Of a stretch of 64,000 nucleotides of DNA, positions 15,757 through 22,967 are shown piece after piece. This DNA is from an uncultured Dysosmobacter sp. GTDB lineage: Bacteria > Bacillota > Clostridia > Oscillospirales > Oscillospiraceae. The notes below the pieces were generated by a model that saw nothing but the letters and a program-made list of their open reading frames with translations, was not told the DNA's origin and did no database searches. Location: NCBI GenBank assembly GCA_934565855.1, contig CAKTIO010000005.1, positions 1 to 64,000 of the forward strand. The letters run 5' to 3'. Within the stretch, counting starts at the first letter, position 1, and every line of letters starts with the position of its first letter. Made by a program: the position numbers and the translations under genes.

Positions 15757-17061
15757 CCTAATGATCAACAGCCGCAGCAGGTACATCACGAGCAGCCACA
15801 CCCAGGAGAGCATTTCGGCGTAGGCGATCGACATATTGCCGAAGTACGGAGCCATTGCGTAGGAGTCGAGGATGCGTACCGCCAGCGACACCATGCCCGC
15901 AATGCTGGAATACACCAGATCGCCCCTGCCTTCAAGGTAGCCGCGGAATGCCGTGGTCAAGCCGAAGATGGGATAGAAGCAGGCGATGCGCTGAAAAAAT
16001 GCGCTTCCGATCATGACCGCAGTCGCACCGGCGCCGAAAAGGGCGATGATCTTTCCGCCTGTCGGGATCACGATCCCGGTAAGGAGCAGCGACACCACAA
16101 GAGTCAATATCGTACCGGTAGTGAGCGTTTTGCGGGTGCGCGCCTCATCCCCCGCGCCGTGGCTGTGCGCGGTGATCGTGGAGATGCCGGAGCCGAGATT
16201 CACAATGGGCAGCATGACCAGCGTGTCAATGCGGTATGCCGTGGTGATGGCGGTGACGGTATCCGTTCCGAAGCGGTTCATAAAATCCTGCAAGACCAAA
16301 CCGCCCAGAGAGCTGATGCTGGATTGCAGCATCGGCGGCAGTCCGAACCGCACGCCCTCCCGCACAACGCAAGCGCAGAAGCTGTCCTTTCGGTAGCCGC
16401 TTTTCAGCCAGCGGTACTTCCTTGTCCCGTAGATCACGATGAAAACGGTCATCGTCGCCTGAGACAGTACCGTTGCCGTGGCTGCGCCCTGTACGCCCCA
16501 GCGAAATACCGCAACGAAAAGAATGTCCAGCAGCACATTGACAATGGAGGAAAGCAGAATGGACAGAAACGGGACCCGGCTGTCTCCCAGTCCGCGCAGG
16601 GTCGCGGTATAGACATTGTAGACCGCCAAAAACGGCAGTCCGAGGAAAATGATACGGATATAGCTGCTGGCAAGCTCGATGGTATCGGACGGTGTGTGCA
16701 GCAGTGCCATAAACGGATAGGACAGCGCGGAGCCGCCAGCCGCAATGAGCAGGAACACTCCACCGAGGATTACGGCGAATACCGCCAGCACGGGCGGGAT
16801 GTTTTCCTGCTTCTTCGCCCCGAAGTTCTTTGCGATCAGGACGGACAGCCCCAGCGTGAAGCCCGTGATGGTTGTGATAAAAAAGTTGATGGGCGTTGTT
16901 GTCACGCCGATAGCAGACAGCGACAGTTCTCCGTCCACATTGCCGACGATAAACGCATCCGCCCAGTTGTAGAGCTGCTGCAAGACGCCGCTGAGGATCA
17001 GCGGCAGGCTGAACCAGACCAGCTCCTTCATGATGGTTCCAAGTTTTTGATTTGCTTTCAT
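15739..17061 (-). CDS. MATE family multidrug exporter
   Basis: A 440-residue, 12-helix MATE exporter (VWFSLPLILSGVLQQLYNWADAFIVG near the N-terminus, the typical first-helix pattern with N and D in the cation path). It exports drugs or cations against H+ or Na+. ATG 17061 is used because CAGGAGG is 6 nt upstream; the frame opens at 17094. A strong hairpin lies in the 5' leader. It is one of four MATE genes within 11 kb. Confidence 0.9.
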   Translation of the reverse strand: MKANQKLGTIMKELVWFSLPLILSGVLQQLYNWADAFIVGNVDGELSLSAIGVTTTPINFFITTITGFTLGLSVLIAKNFGAKKQENIPPVLAVFAVILGGVFLLIAAGGSALSYPFMALLHTPSDTIELASSYIRIIFLGLPFLAVYNVYTATLRGLGDSRVPFLSILLSSIVNVLLDILFVAVFRWGVQGAATATVLSQATMTVFIVIYGTRKYRWLKSGYRKDSFCACVVREGVRFGLPPMLQSSISSLGGLVLQDFMNRFGTDTVTAITTAYRIDTLVMLPIVNLGSGISTITAHSHGAGDEARTRKTLTTGTILTLVVSLLLTGIVIPTGGKIIALFGAGATAVMIGSAFFQRIACFYPIFGLTTAFRGYLEGRGDLVYSSIAGMVSLAVRILDSYAMAPYFGNMSIAYAEMLSWVWLLVMYLLRLLIIRKKLKQ

Positions 17062-17087
17062 ATTGTCCTCCTGAAAAATGCAGAACA

Positions 17088-17122
17088 AAACCACGCAATT
17101 GTTCTGCGCAATTGCGTGGTTA
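17088..17122 (-). promoter_or_regulatory. Inverted repeat in the leader of the MATE gene
   Basis: CCACGCAATTG (17091-17101) and CAATTGCGTGG (17109-17119) form an 11-bp perfect stem. On the minus strand it is followed by TTTTG, about 27 nt before the MATE ribosome site. It could be a weak attenuator or an operator. Confidence 0.45.
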
Positions 17123-17345
17123 AAAGCAGCATATCAAATGCCTTGAAAACACCACATCATCATTTTGTGATGGTATTATAGCACAGAGCGGTTCTTGCCG
17201 CAATATAATAACCTTTCAAAAATGCAAAGCTTTCCTCTCTGTGGCAGGGCAGGTCAATAGCTTGTCTTTGATGCGAGCGCTTTTTACTACCAAAAGCTGC
17301 ACACAGACAAGAGCCACTGTTGCGCATTTGGTGCAAATATGGTGA

Positions 17346-17423
17346 ATGTCGACGTGGGAATCAAAACAGTATGTCACAGGCCACTCCGATGTGGGCGTTG
17401 CGCTGAATGTTTACAGCCAGGAA
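17346..17423 (+). pseudogene. Tyrosine integrase C-terminal remnant
   Basis: Translation gives QYVTGHSDVGVALNVYSQ, which closely matches the GHSD...NVYTH segment that carries the last catalytic His and the Tyr nucleophile in Tn916-type integrases. An in-frame TGA directly precedes it and nothing of the other catalytic motifs is present. It marks an older element end within the cargo block. Confidence 0.6.
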
Positions 17424-17447
17424 GTGAGGACCCCCCTCAAAAAGCAT

Positions 17448-17476
17448 TTGAAATTCCCATCCGAACCCGCTATAAT
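17448..17476 (+). promoter_or_regulatory. Sigma-70 type promoter for MATE/kinase operon
   Basis: TTGAAA (17448-17453), exact 17-nt spacer, TATAAT (17471-17476). Transcription would start near 17483, only a few bases before the first attenuator hairpin. Confidence 0.7.
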
Positions 17477-17488
17477 AGGCATACAGCG

Positions 17489-17536
17489 TGTGGCGTTTCT
17501 GCGTAAATCCAGTTGCAGAAACGCCACACATTTTTT
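17489..17536 (+). terminator. First leader terminator/attenuator
   Basis: TGTGGCGTTTCTGC pairs with GCAGAAACGCCACA, then TTTTTT. The loop contains TGCGTAAATCCAG, which recurs in the second attenuator. It lies directly after the promoter, so a short ~55-nt transcript is expected by default. Confidence 0.75.
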
Positions 17537-17542
17537 GTAGAG

Positions 17543-17593
17543 ATGGGTGAGAAATGGCAGAGTGTCAAACAATTTTATAAGGAAATCGTGTAG
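17543..17593 (+). CDS. Candidate leader peptide upstream of MATE
   Basis: A 16-codon ORF, MGEKWQSVKQFYKEIV, whose stop codon lies one base before the second attenuator hairpin. The SD is poor (GTAGAG). Its place between two terminators suggests translation-dependent attenuation as known for some ribosome-targeting-drug resistance genes, but this rests on position only. Confidence 0.35.
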   Translation: MGEKWQSVKQFYKEIV

Positions 17594-17594
17594 C

Positions 17595-17645
17595 AGGAAT
17601 GCGTAAATCCAGATGGCTTTGGATTTGCGCGTTCCTTATTTTTTT
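17595..17645 (+). terminator. Second leader terminator/attenuator
   Basis: Stem 17595-17611 with 17620-17636 (AGGAATGCGTAAATCCA against TGGATTTGCGCGTTCCT) followed by a run of T. The first hairpin's loop copy of TGCGTAAATCCA could pair with the 3' arm here and act as antiterminator. Confidence 0.75.
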
Positions 17646-17663
17646 GAAGGAAAGGTGAAATTT

Positions 17664-19079
17664 ATGGATACCGGAAATCAGTTTTTGGGGACGGAGCGCA
17701 TCGGAAAGCTCATGCGCCAGTACGCCGTCCCCTGCATCATCTCGCTGCTGGTGGGCGCGCTCTACAACATCGTGGACCAGATCTTTATTGCGAACGCAAG
17801 CTACCTCGGCTCTTACGGCAACGCGGCCAACACCGTCACTTTCCCGCTGACCGTGGTTGCCCTTGGCATTGCCGTGTTTATCGGCGACGGCTGCTGCGCG
17901 TTTGTGAGCATCGCACTGGGTCGAAACGCCAGCGAGGATGCGCATAAATCTGTCGGCAATGCCGCGGTGCTTTGCGTGGTTAGCAGCCTTGTGCTGACGG
18001 CCATTTACCTCATTTTCAGCGAACCCATCCTTGCCCTGTTCGGCGGAACGGTCAATGAGGAGACCCATGTGTTCGCAAAGGAGTACTTTTTCTACATCAC
18101 GCTGGGCGTCCCGTTTTATATGTTCGGGCAGGCCATGAACCCGGTGATCCGCAGCGATGGCAGCCCTCAATTTGCCATGGTCGCCACCGTTTCCGGTGCC
18201 ATTGCCAATGTGATCCTCGATCCCATCTTTATTTACGGTTTCCACTGGGGCATGATGGGCGCAGCGGTGGCGACCGTCATCGGTCAGGTGCTGACGGCGG
18301 CGCTCTCCGTCTGGTATCTGCGGCACATGAAGGTCGTGAAGCTCAAAAAGAGCAGTTTCCGTTTGAACGGGAAGTTGATCCCCAAGTTCCTCGTGCTGGG
18401 TCTTACCAGCTTCCTTGCGCAGATCTCGCTGGTCGTTTCAATGGCGGCTGTGCAGAATATGTGCATGAAATACGGCGCAATGGACCCCATTTTCGGACAG
18501 CCGGAATATGCACAGATCCCCCTTGCCGTGCTGGGCATTGTGATGAAGTTCTTCCAGATCGCTATCTCCATTGCCATCGGCATGGCGGCCGGATGCATTC
18601 CCATCGCAGGATATAATGTGGGTGCGGGGAAAAAGGATCGGGCCAAGGCGCTGTTTTCAAAGCTGCTGCTCTTGGAGTTCCTTGTCGGCGCTGTTGCGCT
18701 GGTGATCGTCGAGGTCTTCCCACTGCAAATCGCCATGCTGTTCGGCGCGGCCAACGAGAGTGCTTACTATGCGGACTTTACGGTGAAATGCTTCCGCACC
18801 TACCTGTGCCTAATGCCGTTGGCGACGCTGAACAAGGGCACCTTCATCTACTTGCAGGCGCTGGGCAAAGCGTTCGCCTCTACCGCCGTTTCTATGACTC
18901 GTGAGATCATTTTCGGCGTGTCACTGCCCATTATTCTGCCGATCTTCTTCGGACTGGACGGCCTTTTGTGGTCCTTCCCGGCGGCGGACCTGCTGACCTT
19001 TATCATTGCGGTCTGCTTCATCCGGCAGACTTATCGTGAACTTTCCAATACCACGGACATTTTGAAGGGAGAGAACTAA
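17664..19079 (+). CDS. MATE family multidrug exporter
   Basis: A 471-residue, 12-helix MATE protein (MRQYAVPCIISLLVGALYNIVDQIFIAN at the first helices, read in parts; the VDQIF pattern is typical of the MepA-like clostridial branch). ATG 17664 has AAGGAAAGGTG upstream. It follows a promoter and two attenuator hairpins, so readthrough should govern expression. The cytidylate-kinase-like gene starts on the next base after its stop codon, so both are co-translated. Confidence 0.9.
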   Translation: MDTGNQFLGTERIGKLMRQYAVPCIISLLVGALYNIVDQIFIANASYLGSYGNAANTVTFPLTVVALGIAVFIGDGCCAFVSIALGRNASEDAHKSVGNAAVLCVVSSLVLTAIYLIFSEPILALFGGTVNEETHVFAKEYFFYITLGVPFYMFGQAMNPVIRSDGSPQFAMVATVSGAIANVILDPIFIYGFHWGMMGAAVATVIGQVLTAALSVWYLRHMKVVKLKKSSFRLNGKLIPKFLVLGLTSFLAQISLVVSMAAVQNMCMKYGAMDPIFGQPEYAQIPLAVLGIVMKFFQIAISIAIGMAAGCIPIAGYNVGAGKKDRAKALFSKLLLLEFLVGAVALVIVEVFPLQIAMLFGAANESAYYADFTVKCFRTYLCLMPLATLNKGTFIYLQALGKAFASTAVSMTREIIFGVSLPIILPIFFGLDGLLWSFPAADLLTFIIAVCFIRQTYRELSNTTDILKGEN

Positions 19080-19658
19080 ATGAAAAACAGAGTCATTACC
19101 ATCAGCCGTGAGTTTGGCAGCGGCGGACGCACCATCGGCAAAAAGGTTGCGGAAAAGCTGGGCATCCCGTGCTATGACGCGGAGATCCTTCAGGAGATGG
19201 AGAAGGAAACCGGGTTTGCGGCAGACTATGTGAAGGAAGCGGGAGAATATGCTCCCGGCAGTTTCCTCTCCTCCGCATTCTCCAACCGCGTGTTTGGCCC
19301 GACCAACGAGGATATTCTGTGGGAGCACCAGTATAAGGTCATTACAGCGCTTGCGGAAAAAGGGCCGTGCGTAATCGTCGGGCGCTGTGCCGACTTCATT
19401 TTGAAGGATAAGGCAGATTGCCTGAAGGTCTTTATCCACGCAGATATGAAATTCCGTGCCGAGCGCATCGTCAAGGTGTACGGCGAACGGGAGCAGTCCC
19501 CGGAGGAACGCCTGCGGGATAAGGACAAACGCCGCGCCGCCTATCACCGCTTCTACACCAACATGAAGTGGGGACACGCCCAGAATTACCACCTGACGCT
19601 GGACAGCGGCGTGCTGGGAATCGACAAGTGCGTGGACATCATTGCGGAACTGTTTTGA
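19080..19658 (+). CDS. Cytidylate-kinase-like family protein
   Basis: A 192-residue P-loop NMP-kinase-like protein with ITISREFGSGGRTIGKKVAEKLG (Walker A variant GSGGRTIG) and a lid region rich in Arg (RLRDKDKRRAAYHRFY). This family (cytidylate kinase-like, PF13189) is common in Firmicutes; the substrate is unproven and it often lies next to transporters. Start ATG abuts the MATE stop. It may phosphorylate a nucleoside-like drug exported by, or sensed with, the MATE partner; this is inference only. Confidence 0.85.
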   Translation: MKNRVITISREFGSGGRTIGKKVAEKLGIPCYDAEILQEMEKETGFAADYVKEAGEYAPGSFLSSAFSNRVFGPTNEDILWEHQYKVITALAEKGPCVIVGRCADFILKDKADCLKVFIHADMKFRAERIVKVYGEREQSPEERLRDKDKRRAAYHRFYTNMKWGHAQNYHLTLDSGVLGIDKCVDIIAELF

Positions 19659-19667
19659 CATAGGAGA

Positions 19668-19699
19668 AGGTCGGTTGCTTTTGCAGCCGGCCTCTTTTC
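19668..19699 (+). terminator. Terminator of the MATE/kinase operon
   Basis: AGGTCGGTTGC / GCAGCCGGCCT stem (two G-T pairs), loop TTTT, then CTTTT. Confidence 0.7.
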
Positions 19700-19801
19700 C
19701 TGTATTTACATGGATGTTATAATGTTGCTGCTGCAATTCTTTATAAAAATAACTGAAAAAATTATCTGCCGCTGCGATAAAACGCTCAGCTTGTGCATTA
19801 A

Positions 19802-20344
19802 CATACCGCACAGCTCGTTGAGAGCTTTGTCTGTGGTGTGGAGGAAGCCGGAAATTTCGTAGAGGTCATTTCTCTCAACAAGCATGAGGTAAAGGGCTGT
19901 CTTGGCTGCAATGCTTGCCGGTATGGAGAGCCGTGTGTTCAGAAGGACAGCTTCAACGAGATCGTGCCGAAGATCAAGGACGCGGACTGCATTGTTTTTG
20001 CTTCACCTCTCTACTTCTGGACGCTTTCTTCAAAACTGAAAGCCTTTATTGAACGCTTCTACTGCATCGCCGAGGAAGGCCCGAATCCGCCGCTCGGCCG
20101 GTATGAGAACTATCCCATCAAGGACTGTGCACTTCTGATGACCGCTGTCGACAACTTCTTCAGGACTTTTGAACAGGCGGTCTCCTACTACAAGTTCGCT
20201 CTCGTGAATTATATTGGCTTCCATAACAAAGGCATGATCCTTGCCGGGGGCTGCGGTGATACCAACGGAAAAGCTCAAATTGATAAAACGGAGCATTTGC
20301 GGGAAGCGTATGAGTTTGGGAAAACACTTTACGCAGAAAAATGA
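19802..20344 (+). pseudogene. 5'-truncated flavodoxin-family NAD(P)H reductase
   Basis: The ORF is open from 19802 and reads TAQLVESFVCGVEEAGNFVEV, then CLGCNACRYG, FASPLYFWTLSSKLKAFIERF and so on. This is the NADPH-dependent FMN reductase/flavodoxin_2 family from about residue 15 onward. The N-terminal FMN phosphate-binding strand and loop (usually MKxLVINGSPRxxGNT) is missing, with a stop codon just upstream. No SD is seen for the nearest GTG (19838). Probably a decayed gene; the rest is intact to the end. Confidence 0.65.
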
Positions 20345-20378
20345 CGCTCTGCCATCATTTAAGCAGAGCATCATCGGA
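20342..20378 (-). terminator. Terminator of tetR-MATE operon
   Basis: On the minus strand ATGATGCTCTGC and GCAGAGCGTCAT pair around a 10-nt loop, followed by TTTTT. Confidence 0.65.
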
Positions 20379-20388
20379 TCAGTAGCTT

Positions 20389-21738
20389 CTATTTGCTTCC
20401 AAGTTGTTTTAGCTGCGGTACGATCAGTGCCACCGAGATCACAAACGCGATCCAGTCAGCAAAAGGTGTCGCCCATGCGATACCAGAAACGCCGACAGCA
20501 CTGTTCAGAATCAACATAAACACGACATCCAAACTACCCTTGCGCAGCAGCGACAGGCAAAGCGGCTGCACCTTTTTCCCGATAGCCTGAAAGACCGTGA
20601 TGACCATAAAGTTGACTGCCGTGGTGGGACAGGCAAGGCAGATGATTTTCAAAAAATGCTGCCCGTAGCGGACTGTTTCCGTGTCCGCGATGAAGCAGCG
20701 GGAGATGGGCGCTGCCAGCGTCCAGAGAAGGACTGCACCGACACAGGCAACAAGAAAGCTGTATGCAAACGCTGTCTTGATGGCAGCTTTCATCCGCTTG
20801 TGATTGCCGGAGGTGTAGTTGTAGCCGATGAGCGGCAGTGTTCCCTGCGTCATGCCCTGTGCGATGGCATAGGCAAGGAGGTCAATTTTCTTCGCAATGC
20901 CCATGCCCGCGATGGCGGTATCGGAATAGCCTGCGACCATGTGATTGAGTGCTGCGTTGGAGATGGTGGACATCATGGTCATCACGAAGCCGGGCAGACC
21001 GACGCTCAGCACCTCAGCGGGAATACGTTCCCCAACAGAGAATGCCTTGGGATTCGGCGTGATGACAGAGTTCCTGCGGATATGATAGAGAAAACCGAGG
21101 AAATATCCCATCGCAATGAGGTTAGAAAGCATGGTTGCGATCGCCGCGCCCTCAATGTTCAGTCGGAATACAAAAATGAAGATTGGGTCAAGAATAATAT
21201 TCAGGATGCCGCCGAACGCCACACCAAACCCTGCCGGTTTGGAATAGCCCTCGGCACGGATGAGGTGCGCCAGTTCCGCGTTCATCACAGTCGGCACAGC
21301 TCCAATCCCTATCGTCCAGAAAGCATACTGGCGGCAATACTCCCATGTGTCTGCGCTGGCTCCTAAAATCGGGAACAGCAACGGTTCCAGCAGGACAACG
21401 GCAATTCCGTAGAGCAGCGCGACTGCTGCACCAGTCCAGATGCAGAACGACGCGCAATGCCGCGCCCGATCCTGATTATCCGAGCCAAGGCAGCGGGAGA
21501 TCAGACTGGAGCCGCCCAAGCCAAAAAGATTGGCAAAGCCGGTCAGCAGCATGAAGCATGGCATGACAATCGTCGCTGCCGCTACTTGCAGCGGGTCGTT
21601 TAGCTTTCCGATAAAGAACGTGTCCGCCATGTTGTAGACCACGGTGATGAGCTGGCTGATGACCGTGGGAATTGCCAGCGTCAGCACGGCTTTTCGCACC
21701 GGTGCGTCGGAGAAAAGGGCTGTTCGTTCAGCGTTCAT
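20389..21738 (-). CDS. MATE family multidrug exporter
   Basis: A 449-residue, 12-helix MATE exporter (VRKAVLTLAIPTVISQLITVVYNMADTFFIG, read in parts, the usual first helix). ATG 21738 overlaps the last codons of the TetR gene by 11 nt and is preceded by AGGAGG, so start choice is firm. It is the second gene of a tetR-MATE operon whose promoter carries two operator copies, giving simple autorepressed, inducible efflux. Confidence 0.9.
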   Translation of the reverse strand: MNAERTALFSDAPVRKAVLTLAIPTVISQLITVVYNMADTFFIGKLNDPLQVAAATIVMPCFMLLTGFANLFGLGGSSLISRCLGSDNQDRARHCASFCIWTGAAVALLYGIAVVLLEPLLFPILGASADTWEYCRQYAFWTIGIGAVPTVMNAELAHLIRAEGYSKPAGFGVAFGGILNIILDPIFIFVFRLNIEGAAIATMLSNLIAMGYFLGFLYHIRRNSVITPNPKAFSVGERIPAEVLSVGLPGFVMTMMSTISNAALNHMVAGYSDTAIAGMGIAKKIDLLAYAIAQGMTQGTLPLIGYNYTSGNHKRMKAAIKTAFAYSFLVACVGAVLLWTLAAPISRCFIADTETVRYGQHFLKIICLACPTTAVNFMVITVFQAIGKKVQPLCLSLLRKGSLDVVFMLILNSAVGVSGIAWATPFADWIAFVISVALIVPQLKQLGSK

Positions 21739-22309
21739 CCTGTGCCGCCTCCTTGTGCAGACCGTTGATGACACACTGGATGGCAAGGCGGTAGCTTTCT
21801 TCCAAGTCCACAGGGTAGTGCGAGAAATAACCGGATGCCTCCTGCGACACGAACCCGTGCATCACGCCGCGCAAGACCCGCTGCCAGTGCATCCGGCGAT
21901 CCTCGCCAATGGAATAGCCCTGCAATACCTGCATGGACGGCTCCGCGGTCATGGCTGCGGCAGCGCGCAGCGTTTCGTCCTTGCCCATCGGCATCTGCAT
22001 GATGAGCTGGTAGAGCGCGGCATGGGCTTTGGCAAACGTGCGATAGCTCTCTGCCAGCGCAAAAACTGCTGCATCGCCGTCTTTCTCCTTGATTGCGGCA
22101 AGCTGCGCCGTCTTCTGATCGTTCAGCGCGGACAAGCCGACCTCGGTGAACAGCGCATCCATGCTTTCAATGTGTGCATAGAGCGATGCCGTTTTGACGC
22201 CCAGCCGCTCCGCCAGCGCCCGCATGGAGAACGCAGCCACTCCGTTTTCTTCAATCAATTTCTTCGATGCTTCAATCAGAGTCTCTTTGTTCAATCCTTT
22301 ATGAAACAA
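21728..22309 (-). CDS. TetR/AcrR-family repressor (WHG-domain type)
   Basis: A 193-residue TetR protein: N-terminal HTH (FSMRALAERLGVKTASLYAHI) and a C-terminal domain of the TetR_C_33/WHG type (MHGFVSQEASGYF). It is the first gene of the operon with the overlapping MATE exporter. Operator-like palindromes flank and fill its own promoter, so it should repress itself and the exporter. Confidence 0.88.
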   Translation of the reverse strand: MFHKGLNKETLIEASKKLIEENGVAAFSMRALAERLGVKTASLYAHIESMDALFTEVGLSALNDQKTAQLAAIKEKDGDAAVFALAESYRTFAKAHAALYQLIMQMPMGKDETLRAAAAMTAEPSMQVLQGYSIGEDRRMHWQRVLRGVMHGFVSQEASGYFSHYPVDLEESYRLAIQCVINGLHKEAAQDER

Positions 22310-22322
22310 GCTAACGCCTTCT

Positions 22323-22370
22323 TCCTAATAACGTTAGGATTATTATAGGCTAATGCCGTTAGGATTGCAA
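22323..22370 (-). promoter_or_regulatory. tetR-MATE promoter with two operators
   Basis: Minus strand: TTGCAA (22370-22365), 17-nt spacer, TATAAT (22347-22342). The spacer is itself an operator half-palindrome, GGCTAATGCCGTTAGGA (22348-22364), and a second copy, TCCTAATAACGTTAGGA (22323-22339), covers the start point. Repressor binding would block polymerase fully. Confidence 0.75.
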
Positions 22371-22379
22371 GGGGGTCTT

Positions 22380-22681
22380 GTTCACTACTTCAGAATTAAA
22401 ATTTCAGGGACCTTCTTCTTTGATTATGGCATCCCATGGTTTGCGCCGCCAGCGGTCAAGAAAATCGTTGACACTTTTCCTGTTTCTGACTATAATATGC
22501 GCGCTGAGAATGGATGCCTTTCCGCCTATTTTCCCGTGACCACAACGTATACCACAGACACTTCCGGGACACACGGAAAAAGTGGGCAAAAGAGGTCACA
22601 AGACCATTCGCAATCCAGCCGAAAGCGCCGGAAACGGCTGAAAATTAATACAAATCATAGCTTTTGATTCGTTCGCATCCG
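22380..22681 (+). promoter_or_regulatory. Non-coding island edge with an orphan consensus promoter
   Basis: No gene is evident. A perfect promoter, TTGACA (22468-22473), 17 nt, TATAAT (22491-22496), points right, with no obvious gene before the tRNA fragment. Two short sequences here recur at the left end of the window (22417-22432 matches 139-154; 22537-22559 resembles 45-66). A small RNA of unknown nature, or a relic of an element promoter, is possible. Confidence 0.4.
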
Positions 22682-22716
22682 AGAGGTCGACGGTTCGATC
22701 CCGTTCAGGTCCACCA
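22682..22716 (+). tRNA. 3' fragment of a tRNA (candidate attR)
   Basis: The sequence contains a T-arm with canonical loop TTCGATC (stem GACGG/CCGTT), an acceptor 3' strand CAGGTCC, a discriminator A and CCA. The anticodon arm and 5' half are absent; the bases before it do not form the expected stems. This is what remains at the distal end when an element inserts at a tRNA 3' end. The acceptor would pair with GGACCTG, as in some tRNA-Ile, but identity is uncertain. Confidence 0.65.
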
Positions 22717-22720
22717 GCTC

Positions 22721-22794
22721 AGAAACTTCCTGTTTGATATGAATCCCCGCCTGCGGCGGGACTTCTTGGTCAGACGGGGAGTTTCTTCGTTTTT
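22721..22794 (+). terminator. Terminator downstream of the tRNA fragment
   Basis: AGAAACT and AGTTTCT close a long structured stem that includes the CCCGCCTGCGGCGGG hairpin, followed by TTTTT. Probably the original terminator of the tRNA gene. The bases to 22967 show nothing else. Confidence 0.6.
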
Positions 22795-22967
22795 ACCGAT
22801 GACTTTGCTTCGTTCAATGCACAGATTTGAGTGGGCAAAATATCCGACAGAGCCTATCCAAAGCTTCAAAAAGTTCGAGGGCGCAAAGCCTTGGGACCCT
22901 TTTCATATTGTGGATAGGACCGGCAGGGAATTCACACCAGACAGAATATGAAGGGAGACAGCTACAG

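Noticed and set aside
22664..22951. 95-codon plus-strand frame between tRNA fragment and fliB
   Set aside because: It starts within the tRNA fragment and runs through its terminator; no ribosome site or family.
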